From Nocardiopsis algeriensis (GTDB lineage: Bacteria; Actinomycetota; Actinomycetes; Streptosporangiales; Streptosporangiaceae), in the NCBI RefSeq assembly GCF_014203695.1, contig NZ_JACHJO010000014.1:20075-84074 (forward strand): 64,000 nucleotides of DNA. The letters are read 5' to 3'. Positions 16,430 through 25,026 of this stretch are shown here, piece after piece. The notes below the pieces were generated by a model. The model ran no database searches. It worked only from the letters and a program-made list of their open reading frames with translations, and was not told where the DNA came from. Every line of letters starts with the position of its first letter. Positions within the stretch are counted from its first letter, which is position 1. The position numbers were made by a program, and so were the translations under genes.

Positions 16430-17563
16430 GTGAAACTGCGTGTGGACCGCGACGCGTTCGCCGAGGCGGTCGCGTGGACGGCCCGGGCACTCCCCGGTCG
16501 GCCCGCCGTGCCCGTGCTCGCCGGCATGCGGCTGGAGGTCGCGCAGGACGGCCCGTCCCTGCACCTGTCCGGCTTCGACTACGAGGTCTCCAGCCGCGCC
16601 TCCGTCGAGGTCCTGGCGGAGGAGAGCGGTGCGGCCCTGGTCCCCGGGCGGCTGCTCGCCGAGATCGTGCGCAACCTGCCGTCGGGATCGGTGCACATCG
16701 ACACCGACGGCACCCGGCTGCGGATCTCCGGCGGCGCCGCGCGCTTCACGCTCATCACCATGCCTCTGGAGGACTACCCCACGCTGCCCGGAATGCCGGG
16801 GCGGATCGGCTCGGTCTCCTCCGACGCCTTCGCCGAGGCGGTGCGCCAGGTGACCCCCGCCGCGAGCCGGGACGACACCCTGCCCATGCTCACCGGTGCC
16901 TACCTCGACTTCCGCGGCGACACCCTGAGCGTGGTGGCCACCGACCGCTACCGGATCGCGGTGCGGGAACTGTGGTGGAAGCCGGAGGACCCCGGTATCG
17001 GGGCCTCCGCCCTGGTGCCGGCCCGTACCCTCCACGACATGGCCCGGAGCCTCATCGCCAGGTCCGACGTCGACATCGCACTGGGTGCACCGCAGGCACA
17101 GGGCGAGGGCATGATCGGCTTCGAGAACGGCGGGCGCCGCACGACCACCCGGCTCATCGACAGCGACTTCGTGAAGTACGCGTCGTGGTTCCCCGCCGAG
17201 TTTGCCGGGCGCGCCGAGGTCGCGGTCGCGCCCCTGGTGGCGGCGGTCAAGCGGGTGGCGCTGGTCGCCGACCGCAACACCCCGCTGCGGTTGGCCTTCT
17301 CCGAGGGGGAGGTCGTGCTCGAGGCGGGCTCGGGTGAGGACGCCCAGGCGATCGAGGCGATCGGCGTGGCCTACGAGGGGGAGCCGCTGCGGCTGGCCTT
17401 CCGGCCGGATTACCTCCTGGACGGCCTGACGGCGGTGGAGACCGACACCGCCCATCTCAACTTCACCGAACCGACCAAACCCGCCGTGTTCACCGATGCC
17501 CCGGCCAAGGAGGGCGACAAGCCCTCCTTCCGGTACCTCGTGCAACCGTTGCGGGTGGCCTGA
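16430..17563 (+). CDS. DNA polymerase III beta-clamp paralog (DnaN-like)
   Basis: The protein has 377 residues from GTG 16430 behind AGGAGG. The three-domain sliding-clamp fold is recognisable throughout: KLRVDRDAFAEAVAWTARALPGRPAVPVLAGM at the start, PSGSVHIDTDGTRLRISGG in the middle, and VVATDRYRIAVREL, then VLEAGSGEDAQAIEAI and a C-terminal PLRVA (canonical clamps end PMRL/PVRL). It would encircle DNA and tether polymerases or repair factors. No dnaA, recF or gyrB is next to it, so it is probably the second clamp paralog of some actinomycetes rather than the replicative dnaN. A DnaA-box cluster follows. Confidence 0.85.
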   Translation: MKLRVDRDAFAEAVAWTARALPGRPAVPVLAGMRLEVAQDGPSLHLSGFDYEVSSRASVEVLAEESGAALVPGRLLAEIVRNLPSGSVHIDTDGTRLRISGGAARFTLITMPLEDYPTLPGMPGRIGSVSSDAFAEAVRQVTPAASRDDTLPMLTGAYLDFRGDTLSVVATDRYRIAVRELWWKPEDPGIGASALVPARTLHDMARSLIARSDVDIALGAPQAQGEGMIGFENGGRRTTTRLIDSDFVKYASWFPAEFAGRAEVAVAPLVAAVKRVALVADRNTPLRLAFSEGEVVLEAGSGEDAQAIEAIGVAYEGEPLRLAFRPDYLLDGLTAVETDTAHLNFTEPTKPAVFTDAPAKEGDKPSFRYLVQPLRVA

Positions 17564-17599
17564 CCAGGGGTTCCGGTCCCTCTCCGGAGCGGCGTCGAG

Positions 17600-17791
17600 T
17601 TTTCCACAGAGTTATCCACAGGAGGAAGAGTCTTCCTGTGGATAACTTGGGGCGATCGGGCCCCGTAACGGCCTTGTTGGCCCGTTTCTGCTTTCGCCTA
17701 TGCCCTGTGGCATGCAGAAATGCTCCTCAGGATGGCTCTGTGCACAGCCTGTGGAAAACTCTTCGGCACGCCCATGTGGAAATGTGGAGAA
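17600..17791. promoter_or_regulatory. Cluster of six DnaA-box-like sites
   Basis: Within 192 bases there are ttttccaca (17600-17608), two perfect consensus TTATCCACA boxes (17612-17620 and, inverted, 17637-17645), and reverse-strand TTTTCCACA (17750-17758), ATTTCCACA (17775-17783) and TTCTCCACA (17783-17791). The two perfect boxes form a 13-base inverted repeat (gttatccacagga, 17611-17623 and 17634-17646). The cluster lies between the convergent clamp-paralog and DUF2786 genes. It could titrate DnaA, modulate initiation or be a relic origin; no dnaA gene is nearby. Confidence 0.65.
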
Positions 17792-17831
17792 GGCGCACCA
17801 AGGCATCGCCAAAAGTGCGAAGCGGCTCGAA

Positions 17832-18665
17832 CTACTCGTTCTTCGGAAGTGCGGACGTACCGCCACTGGTGACGGGTGTGTCCAGGCCCAGATCGGCCTG
17901 GCGCCCCCTGCGGTACCCCGCCCGATATCCGGCCGCGCTGTGCGTCCGTTCCGGCCGGTGCTTGCGCAGCTGCGGGAACTGCTTCTGGAACTCCTCCTGG
18001 ACCCGGTGCACGTCGTCGCGCAGCACCAGGTCCGCCCCGCGGGCCGAGGCCTGTGATCCCTCCGCCGCGCCGGCCGCACCCTCTCCGGACGATGCCGACT
18101 CGTGTAGCCGGGCCCGGAACTCGCGGATACGCTCGGCCACCGCCTGCCCGTAGGCCCGCACGAACGACCGGTAGTAGCGCTTGCGCTCCGTCTCCAGCTC
18201 AGAGCGCGTGTAGTTGCGCAGCTCGCGGATGTCGGACACGTGCGCCGAACTCATGAACTTCGCCGACGCCTTCATCTGCATGGAGATCGACGGCATCAGC
18301 ATGCGCAGCGCGTCCAGGGCACTCACCGTGCCGACCAGGATCATCACGCGCTCGGTGTTCTCCGAGTTGTTGCCCCGTACCGCCGACTGGCATCCGTAGG
18401 CCGCGGCGATGTCGGCCAGCGCCCGCACCCGGGCCTTCCCGTGGCCGCCGACTCCGGGGACGGTGTAGTCCATCCGGCTGATCGCGTCCGGCTCCTCGCC
18501 CCGCTCGGCGCGGGCCTCGGCCTCCGCGATCGCGTGGCGGGTCATCAGCTCGGCGGCCTTGGCGGTGAACGCCTGGCTCTCGGCATCGGTGACCGAGGGG
18601 TCCTCCGCCATCCGGAGGAGCCCTCGGACCCGCTCGACCATCTTCTGACGAGCAGCTTCTGTCAT
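17832..18665 (-). CDS. DUF2786 domain protein
   Basis: This 277-residue protein has an N-terminal DUF2786 module (KMVERVRGLLRMAEDPSVTDAESQAFTAKAAELMTRHAIAEAEA). This is followed by a conserved middle (RALADIAAAYGCQSAV; ILVGTVSALDALRMLMPSISMQM; RRYYRSFVRAYGQAVAERIREFRARL-like) and a polar, arginine-rich tail. The function of DUF2786 is unknown; it occurs in phage and chromosomal contexts and has been suggested to bind nucleic acid. The gene is convergent with the clamp paralog across the DnaA-box cluster, but nothing in the sequence proves a link. Confidence 0.75.
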   Translation of the reverse strand: MTEAARQKMVERVRGLLRMAEDPSVTDAESQAFTAKAAELMTRHAIAEAEARAERGEEPDAISRMDYTVPGVGGHGKARVRALADIAAAYGCQSAVRGNNSENTERVMILVGTVSALDALRMLMPSISMQMKASAKFMSSAHVSDIRELRNYTRSELETERKRYYRSFVRAYGQAVAERIREFRARLHESASSGEGAAGAAEGSQASARGADLVLRDDVHRVQEEFQKQFPQLRKHRPERTHSAAGYRAGYRRGRQADLGLDTPVTSGGTSALPKNE

Positions 18666-18728
18666 GGGCGCCCGGTCGTCTCCCGTAGATGTCGTCTCAC
18701 GTCCGCACGTGAGCGGAAAACACCGAGC

Positions 18729-19127
18729 CTAGTTCTTGCTGCCGGCCACCATGGCGATGACTCCCACGATCGCCCAGATCGCCAGGCCGAGGAACAGGCC
18801 GCCGAAGGGCGCCAGATTGACCAGGGCGTAGCCCACACCGCCCACCACGGCGGGAACTGCGGCGTACCGGAACGGGTAGGAGGCCGCGTAGCGCCTGCCG
18901 CGGCGGTCCGACTTCTTGCTGAGCACACCGCCGATTCCGCCCACGAGGGAGAAGAAGATCACGGCCGTGCCCAGGCCGCCCATGACGGCGGGGAGGAGAC
19001 CGCTGCTCAGGCTGAGCAGGAAACCGAGGGCACCTCCGGCCGCACCTCCCAGGAGGGACGTCGTCCAAGGCCAGATCATCGTCGCCGAGGCGACGGGAGT
19101 GAATGCGTTACCGCGCTCCAGCGTCAT
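18729..19127 (-). CDS. Polytopic membrane protein of unknown function
   Basis: The 132 residues contain about four hydrophobic spans: WTTSLLGGAAGGALGFLLSL, GLLPAVMGGLGTAVIFFSLVGGIGGV, FRYAAVPAVVGGVGYALVNL and GGLFLGLAIWAIVGVIAMVAG. ATG 19127 has a well-spaced GGAG 8 bases upstream, whereas the GTG two codons earlier has none. A KKSDRRGRRY loop is probably cytoplasmic. No family is recognised. It follows the DUF2786 gene's promoter side on the same strand, 63 bases away, with no overlap. Confidence 0.65.
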   Translation of the reverse strand: MTLERGNAFTPVASATMIWPWTTSLLGGAAGGALGFLLSLSSGLLPAVMGGLGTAVIFFSLVGGIGGVLSKKSDRRGRRYAASYPFRYAAVPAVVGGVGYALVNLAPFGGLFLGLAIWAIVGVIAMVAGSKN

Positions 19128-19352
19128 GTCCACTGCTCCAGTCGAATCGCGTGACGACCGCTCTTCGCCGGGCCGTCCCCTCCAGCGTGCACCACCGGGG
19201 CCCCGCGCACATCAGGGCCCTTCCCTGATCTACCCCCGAGTCCGCGCCCCACCCTCCCGGGGTGGGGCCGCGGGCACCGGTGCGGCCCTCTCGGAGGGAC
19301 AACGGTCGGAGGTGCCGCAAAGTGCCCGCGGCGCGTGAATCCGGTCCGGGCG

Positions 19353-19841
19353 TCAGGCCCCTGAGGTCTCCGAGGGGGCGCCCAGGCCTGCCAGCAGCTG
19401 CGGCCAGGCGCTTCGGAAGGCGGGCAGGAGCGGCAGCCCTCCGGCCTCGTCCAGGGAGACCCAGCGCACCTCCAGGCTCTCGGAGTTCCCCGGGTGGAAG
19501 GGCACCAGCTCCGGCATGCGCACCAGGAACGTGTCGTAGCGCCACACCGAGAGGTCGTGCTCGTGCACCCCCAGTACCGTGTACTCGCTCAGGTCGCCCG
19601 TGACCTCCTCCCGGAACTCACGTACAGCGGCCTCCAACGGGGTCTCGTCCCGGTTGCGGGCGCCACCGGGGATTCCCCACAGACCGCCCATGTGTGTCCA
19701 CTCCGCTCGGTGCTGGAGCAGCACGTGGCCGGTTCCGGACATGTCGTCGGCATACAGCAGCAGCCCGGCGGCCCCGTAGAGACCCCACCTCCGGGAACCG
19801 TCCGGAAGGCTCACCCAGCCGTTCCCGTCGCCGTCCTGCAT
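19353..19841 (-). CDS. NUDIX hydrolase
   Basis: The protein has 162 residues from ATG 19841 behind AAGGAGGA. The NUDIX box is intact: GGARNRDETPLEAAVREFREEVTGD (G-x5-E-x7-REx2EEx). The preceding LLQHRAEWTHMGGLWGIPGG is the loop that in MutT-like enzymes contacts the nucleotide. The metal-dependent reaction splits a nucleoside diphosphate linked to another moiety. The substrate cannot be read from the sequence. It is transcribed divergently from the small acidic-protein/BTAD regulator pair. Confidence 0.85.
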   Translation of the reverse strand: MQDGDGNGWVSLPDGSRRWGLYGAAGLLLYADDMSGTGHVLLQHRAEWTHMGGLWGIPGGARNRDETPLEAAVREFREEVTGDLSEYTVLGVHEHDLSVWRYDTFLVRMPELVPFHPGNSESLEVRWVSLDEAGGLPLLPAFRSAWPQLLAGLGAPSETSGA

Positions 19842-20423
19842 CGGGGCATCCTCCTTCACGAACCGTGTCGCGGGCGCTGTCCACTCCCTGTGGACAACCA
19901 ACCAACACCGGTGTTTCATGCCCGCCATCCCCGAACCTATGGCCCAGCACACAGCTTCCGCAGCCCCTCGGCCGAGACCGTGCGCATCGGAAGGCGGGCG
20001 GTGGACGGACGCCGCGACACCGCGTGCTCTTGGGCACCATCGCGGAGTGCATTTCGGGACTTGTGTCGGAAAACTCGTGACACGGTGTGCGTGAACGGTT
20101 CTGGAAGGCGGGGGGAATTACTCGCGGGATTCGAACGAAATCCCTGTTCGGAGGCTGTAAGGAGACTGAAAGCGGGGTGGAAGAGGATCTCTCTAGTGTT
20201 GAACACGTTCGGCGCGGCCGGTTCCCCCCCCGAGAGGACGGCTCGGGGGCTCCTGGACCGGCGCGGCGTTCGTCGGACACATGCACCCGCGGTGAGCCTG
20301 AGGCGGAGGCCGCCGCGGGTGACCCGTCCGGTGAGGGACGGCGGAGGTTCCCCCATGATGCTGCGTAGACGGCGCAGAGCCACGTTGCGGCTCTACACGA
20401 GTGCTGTGAGAAAAGGAGTTCGC
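19842..20423. other. Divergent intergenic region upstream of the acidic-protein gene
   Basis: No convincing gene lies in these 582 bases. A TGTGGACAA (DnaA-box-like) occurs near 19889. The part at about 20040-20215 is relatively AT-richer and carries TTCGAAC and GTTCGGA heptamer-like words (attcgaacgaaatccctgttcgga, about 20124-20147) that could serve a SARP/AfsR-type regulator. A small hairpin (agagcc...ggctct, about 20374-20393) precedes the ribosome-binding site of the acidic-protein gene. Confidence 0.4.
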
Positions 20424-20591
20424 GTGCCGAAGATGCTGACCGTGGACGAGCGGTTCGAGGCGCTCGTCGCCGAGATCGGGCCCGAGGCGAAGATGGTCCC
20501 CCTGCAGGAGCCGGACCCCGAGAAGCCGACCCCGGCCGAGCAGGCGCCCGCCGAGGGCGCTCCCGCCGAGGAGGGGACCGGCGACCGGTAG
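20424..20591 (+). CDS. Small acidic protein upstream of the BTAD regulator
   Basis: The 55-residue frame starts at GTG 20424 behind a strong AAAAGGAG. It has a short helical-looking N-terminus (VPKMLTVDERFEALVAEIGP) and an acidic, proline-rich tail with repeated PAE units (TPAEQAPAEGAPAEEG). There is no signal peptide and no membrane segment. A rho-independent-type terminator lies 26 bases after the stop, so it can be a separate transcript from the 998-residue regulator. I do not recognise a family. In Streptomyces coelicolor the small protein AfsS is encoded next to AfsR, but the sequence here is unlike it. Confidence 0.6.
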   Translation: MPKMLTVDERFEALVAEIGPEAKMVPLQEPDPEKPTPAEQAPAEGAPAEEGTGDR

Positions 20592-20616
20592 GCGCCCGCA
20601 GGGTGATTCCCGAATT

Positions 20617-20654
20617 GCTCCGAGTACCCGAGGGAGGAGGTGCTCGGAGCTTTT
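20617..20654 (+). terminator. Rho-independent-type terminator
   Basis: The stem gctccgag (20617-20624) pairs with ctcggagc (20643-20650) and is followed by TTTT. It lies between the small acidic-protein gene and the BTAD regulator gene. Confidence 0.75.
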
Positions 20655-20703
20655 GCCGTGCGGGATTCCATTCCGCCGAAATCCCCCTTGCTAGGGTTCC
20701 CCT

Positions 20704-23700
20704 GTGGAATTCGGAGTGCTCGGCCCCATCGCTGTGTGGTCCGGGGGCAAGCCGGTCCCGGTCGGCGGCCCCCGCCAGTGCTGTGTGCTCGGAGCACTCC
20801 TGGTCCACGTCGGCCGCGAGGTCACGGTCGACCAGCTCATCGACTACCTGTGGAGCGACCACCCCCCGCGCACGGCCCGCTCGGTGATCCAGGTGCAGAT
20901 CTCCCACCTGCGCAGGGTGCTCCCCGACACCATCTCCACGACCTCGGGCGGATACGCCATCCACGTGGACCCCGACAGCGTCGATCTCCACCGCTTCCGC
21001 CGACTGCGGAGGGCCGCCGCCGACGCAGAGCCGGAGAAGGCCCTCGAACTCCTGGACCGGGCACTGGCCTGCTGGCGGGGCGTGCCCTTCTCGGGGGTCG
21101 GCTCCGAGGCCCTCGAGCACTCCCTGGTCGCCCCCCTGCGGAAGGAGCGCTGGAGCGCGGTCGTGGCCTGGGCCACCTGCGCGCTGGAACTCGGCCGGTA
21201 CCCGGACGTGGTCTCCCGGCTCACCCCCCTGGTCGGGGAGGACCCTCTGGGGGAACGGCTGCACCACCTGCTCATCACCGCGCTGTGGCGGGACAACGAG
21301 CGCGCCCGCGCCCTGTCCGTCTACGAGGGGTTCCGCTCCCGGCTGGCCGAGGAACTCGGGATCGACCCCGGGCCCGAACTCACGGCACTGCACGGCCGCA
21401 TCCTGCGGGAGGACGCCGAGCAGGTGCGCGAACTCCACGAGCGGACGGCCGAACCCGGATTCCGCTACGTGGCCCGCAGCGACCTGCCCCGGGACCTGCC
21501 CGACTTCACCGGCCGCCGGGAACACCTCCGCGCGCTCGAGGAGGCGGCCGCCGGCGAGGACGGCCACGCCAAGGTCTGCGTCATCACCGGGGCGGGGGGC
21601 GTGGGCAAGACCGCCACCGCGGTGCGCTTCGGCTACGAGGCCGCGCAGCGCTACCCCGACGGCCAGCTCTTCCTCGACCTGTACGGGTACACGGCCAACA
21701 AGGAGCCCCTGGACGCCTTCTCGGCGCTCGGCGCCCTCCTGCGGGCGGTCGGCGTGGAACCGGACGCGGTCCCCGACTCCCTCGACGAGAGGGCCGCCCT
21801 GTGGCGGGCGACGCTCATGGGGCGCAGGGCCCTGCTCGTCCTCGACAACGCCGTCAGTTACGCGCAGGTCAGCCCCCTGCTGCCCTCCTCGCCCGAATCG
21901 CTCACCCTCATCACCACGCGCAACGAACTCCCAGGCCTCAGCGGTGCGCGCTTCCTCTCCCTGGGCATGTTCGACGAGCGTTCCGCGCTGGTCCTGCTCG
22001 GCCGGGTCCTGGGAGAGGAGCGTGTCCGGCGGGAGGAGCGCCAGGCCAGGGAGATCGTCCGCATCTGCGGGGGGCTGCCCCTGGCGCTGCGGGTCGTCGC
22101 GGCCCGCATGCTCAGCCGGCCCAGGTGGTCCTTCGCCCACGTCGCCCGGCGCCTGGGTGAGCAGAACCGCAAGTTCCGCGAGCTCAGGGTGGAGGGGCAG
22201 AGCGTCGAGTCGGCGATCGACCTCTCCTACCGCAGCCTCAACGCGCAGCAGCGGCGGGTGTTCCTCCAGCTGGGGCTGATGATCGGCAAGAACCTCGACC
22301 TGGCCGGCGCGGCGGCCATGCTGGACATGACGGTGGAGGACGCCGACGACGTCCTCCAGGAACTCGTCGGCGTGTGCCTGCTGGACGAGCCCCAGGGCGA
22401 CGTCTACCAGCTGCACGACCTCATCCGGGCCTTCGCCCTGGACCGCTCCGCCGACGTGCTGGGCGACCGGGAGGCCGAGGCCGCCAGGACCCGGCTGGCC
22501 GAGTACTACCTGGCCACGGCGCAGCGCGCGGCCGAGCTCCTCGGCCCGAGCGTGCGCGACGACCCGGGCACCGCGGGGCCCGTGCACCGGACGGAGCTGT
22601 CGGGGCGCGAGGACGCGGAGAACTGGTTCTCGCTGCACCGCGAGAACCTCGCGAACACGATCGACTACTTCGCCTCGCGCGACAGCGGCGACAGCGCCTG
22701 GCGGATGGCCGAGGCCGTGTGGCGGTTCTACGCCATCAACGGGCAGATGGGGCTCTTCGTCAGCTCGCACGAGAGAGCCCTGCAGATCAGCGACCGGCAG
22801 GGCAACCGGCGCGGCCGGGCGGTGACCCTCATCGGCCTGGGGATCGCCCACTACCTGTCGGGGCGCTTCGACGACTCCCTCGACCTCCTCAGGGAGGCCC
22901 ACGACCTTCTGGAGGAGGTCGGCGACGAGCGGGGGGTCATCCGCGCCCTGTCCAACCTGGGGATGGTCTACGAACGCCTCGGACGGTTCGGCGACTCGAT
23001 GGCGGCCATCCGCAAGGTGCTGGACCACGCGGTGGAGACCGGCAACACCAAGATCGAGGCGCTGCAGTGGAGCAGCCTCGCCGTCCTCCACCAGACCCTG
23101 GGCGAGTACGAGGACGCACTGGAGTGCGCGGAGAAGGCCCTCCTCCGCGCCTCGGAGGAGGAGCTGGGGGAGGTCAGGTCGGTCGCCAAGCGGGTCATGG
23201 GCGAGGCGCAGACCGGACTGGGCCGCCTCGACACCGCCTTTCGGGAGCTGAAGGAAGCACTGGAGCTGACACTGAGGCTGCGCCTGGTGGGGCACCAGAT
23301 CTACGTTCACAACTCCCTCGGCATCGCCCACCGCGCCGCCGGGCGCTGGGACGAGGCCGTCGGCGCGCACACCGAGGCGCTCGTGCTCTCCGAGCGGTCG
23401 GGGGACCGCAGCGGTGATGCCGAGATCCTCACCGACCTCGGCATCACCCACGCCGCGGCGGGACGGCACGAGGAGGCCGCGGCGGCGCTGGGGGAGGCGT
23501 ACACCGTGGCGGTGGAGCGCGCCGAGCGCTACGCCGTGGCGCGCGCCGCGCTCGCGCTGGGCTCCCTTCCCGCGTCGGTGACGCCCCCGGACCGGGCGGC
23601 GGCACTGCTGCGCGAGGCCGAGGAGATCTTCGCGGACCTGGGCCTGGCCGGCGTGGAGCGGGCCCGTCAGGCGCCCGCGGGCCCGGCGGCCGCCGGCTGA
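20704..23700 (+). CDS. AfsR-type regulator: winged helix, BTAD, NB-ARC ATPase, TPR
   Basis: The 998 residues form, in order: an OmpR-type winged helix (about 1-95, FGVLGPIAVWSGGKPVPVGGPRQ, LIDYLWSDHPPRTARSVIQVQISHLRRVL), a bacterial transcriptional activator domain (about 95-245), and an NB-ARC/STAND ATPase with Walker A GAGGVGKTATAVRFG at about 297, ALLVLDNA and GGLPLAL. The C-terminal third is a TPR array (GNRRGRAVTLIGLGIAHYLSGRFDDSL and similar repeats, about 670-960). AfsR-family proteins activate secondary-metabolite or developmental genes after ATP-driven switching. No biosynthetic cluster is adjacent. The 3' end overlaps the convergent DUF2236 gene by 34 bases. Confidence 0.9.
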   Translation: MEFGVLGPIAVWSGGKPVPVGGPRQCCVLGALLVHVGREVTVDQLIDYLWSDHPPRTARSVIQVQISHLRRVLPDTISTTSGGYAIHVDPDSVDLHRFRRLRRAAADAEPEKALELLDRALACWRGVPFSGVGSEALEHSLVAPLRKERWSAVVAWATCALELGRYPDVVSRLTPLVGEDPLGERLHHLLITALWRDNERARALSVYEGFRSRLAEELGIDPGPELTALHGRILREDAEQVRELHERTAEPGFRYVARSDLPRDLPDFTGRREHLRALEEAAAGEDGHAKVCVITGAGGVGKTATAVRFGYEAAQRYPDGQLFLDLYGYTANKEPLDAFSALGALLRAVGVEPDAVPDSLDERAALWRATLMGRRALLVLDNAVSYAQVSPLLPSSPESLTLITTRNELPGLSGARFLSLGMFDERSALVLLGRVLGEERVRREERQAREIVRICGGLPLALRVVAARMLSRPRWSFAHVARRLGEQNRKFRELRVEGQSVESAIDLSYRSLNAQQRRVFLQLGLMIGKNLDLAGAAAMLDMTVEDADDVLQELVGVCLLDEPQGDVYQLHDLIRAFALDRSADVLGDREAEAARTRLAEYYLATAQRAAELLGPSVRDDPGTAGPVHRTELSGREDAENWFSLHRENLANTIDYFASRDSGDSAWRMAEAVWRFYAINGQMGLFVSSHERALQISDRQGNRRGRAVTLIGLGIAHYLSGRFDDSLDLLREAHDLLEEVGDERGVIRALSNLGMVYERLGRFGDSMAAIRKVLDHAVETGNTKIEALQWSSLAVLHQTLGEYEDALECAEKALLRASEEELGEVRSVAKRVMGEAQTGLGRLDTAFRELKEALELTLRLRLVGHQIYVHNSLGIAHRAAGRWDEAVGAHTEALVLSERSGDRSGDAEILTDLGITHAAAGRHEEAAAALGEAYTVAVERAERYAVARAALALGSLPASVTPPDRAAALLREAEEIFADLGLAGVERARQAPAGPAAAG

Positions 23701-24518
23701 CCGGACGCGACCCGCCCGGAGCCGCGACCCCGGCGGCGCGGGCGCACCCATCCGCCGTTCCGCCGCATGGAGCGCAGGCACAGGGTGGCGGGCAGGGTCC
23801 GCACCGAGCGCGGCAGCCGCGGGTAGACCGTCCGGGTCGTCGCGACCACCGCGTCGAACACCCGTTGCCGGCGGTCGGACCACGGCAGTCCGAACGCCTC
23901 CCGCATCTCGGGGGAGAGCAGTCCGGTGGTCAGCAGCTGCTGCAGCGGCATCAGGATCCGCAGCAGCGGTTGCTGGGGGTGGAACAGCTGCCGGGTGATC
24001 TCCCGCGCCTCGTCGCCGATCTTCAGGCGGGCCGTCTGCTCCGCCCAGTAGGCGTCGAACTCGGCGGGGCCGGTCGGCCACGCCTCCTCGGACAGGCCCA
24101 GTGCGGTGCCGAGCACCGCAGCCTCCCGCACGTAGGCCGCGTACTCCTCGTCGTCGAGCCCGCCCATGGTCATCCCGTACAGGCGAGCGCCCTGGTGGCA
24201 CAGGGTGGCGGCCACCCACAGCAGGAGGTCGTCGTCGAGTGCGCGGTAACCCGGGCCGGTCACCTTCTTGTGCATCGCCCGCACGATGGCGTGCAGGCGC
24301 TCGCGCTCGGCGTCGGTGCCGTAGACCGTGCCGTACACGTAGTAGAGGGTGCCGATCAGCCGTGCGAACGGTCGGGTGGCGAAGGTGCTGTGGTCCCCCA
24401 CCCCTCGCGCCACGCTCGGGTGGGCGATCTGGAGCAGCACGGCGTAGCCGGCGCCACCGAGGAGAGAGGCCTCGGCGGTGACTTGACGCAAGGGTGACTC
24501 GCGGGAGGAACGAACCAT
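23667..24518 (-). CDS. DUF2236 / oxygenase MpaB-like protein
   Basis: This 283-residue helical protein of the DUF2236 family includes rubber oxygenase Lcp and fungal MpaB. Family marks are GGAGYAVLLQIAHPSVARGVGDHSTFATRPFARLIGT, the Arg/His-containing helix DAERERLHAIVRAMHKKVTGPGYRALDDDLLLWV, and QLFHPQQPLLRILMPLQQLL. Lcp-type enzymes bind b-type haem. There is no signal peptide, so this one should be cytosolic or membrane-associated. The last about 35 residues are basic and low-complexity. The substrate is unknown. Confidence 0.8.
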   Translation of the reverse strand: MVRSSRESPLRQVTAEASLLGGAGYAVLLQIAHPSVARGVGDHSTFATRPFARLIGTLYYVYGTVYGTDAERERLHAIVRAMHKKVTGPGYRALDDDLLLWVAATLCHQGARLYGMTMGGLDDEEYAAYVREAAVLGTALGLSEEAWPTGPAEFDAYWAEQTARLKIGDEAREITRQLFHPQQPLLRILMPLQQLLTTGLLSPEMREAFGLPWSDRRQRVFDAVVATTRTVYPRLPRSVRTLPATLCLRSMRRNGGWVRPRRRGRGSGRVASGQPAAAGPAGA

Positions 24519-25026
24519 ACCTCGGATCGTACGTCAGTACCCCATACCGAAGTAAAAGGCTTTTGACGTGGCCTTTTGCACAAATCCGGCAGGCCCTTCG
24601 GAACCCCGGACCAGGGGAAACCCTGCCCTCGGTAAGGGGAATATGGCGGCATGGACAGGTCTGCCGTTCCACCCTTGGGCTGAACCGATTGGTCCACCCG
24701 CCGCCCTCCAGGACCGGTTCCCTCCTGCCCCTGTGTCACTCCTGTTCACAGGCGAAGCGGCACGGCGCCGACGGCCGTACCAGTGCCGCGGCCGCGCGGA
24801 TTGGCTCTTCCACCGGTCCGGTCGCCCGGTCCCCGGCGCCCCCACCAGCGGCCTTGACCCCCCGTCACCGCCTACCTACATTCTCGGCAGCGGGCGGGGT
24901 CCCCGTGGGCCGTCGGCGCACAGGGGTGTCCGAACCCCTCCCGTGCCCGTCCTGGACCGGTTCCGGTCCTGGTCATCCCGCTACCCGCCCCCGCGTGCCG
25001 GGGGCCGTGACCCAGAAGGGCCTTCC
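24519..25026. other. Promoter region of the secreted monooxygenase gene
   Basis: No gene is supported in these 508 bases. The 11-base word GGACCGGTTCC occurs twice (24711-24721 and 24954-24964). The second copy is embedded in a near-palindrome, cctggaccggttccggtcctgg. Either could be an operator for the AA10 gene downstream. They do not match the DasR consensus I know. Confidence 0.4.

Noticed and set aside
17600..17791. Calling this region the chromosomal oriC
   Set aside because: There is no dnaA, gyrB, recF or rpmH nearby, and the adjacent clamp appears to be a paralog. Only a DnaA-box cluster is supported.
20424..20591. Naming the small acidic protein AfsS
   Set aside because: It is similar only in size and in being next to an AfsR-type gene. 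The sequence lacks AfsS-like repeats and the gene order is reversed.
19618..24672. A 1,684-codon open frame on the minus strand
   Set aside because: It lies antisense to the BTAD regulator. Its protein is low-complexity Gly/Val/Leu/Arg/His sequence without domains, the usual shadow of a GC-rich gene. Only its parts that coincide with the DUF2236 gene region (in another frame) are real.
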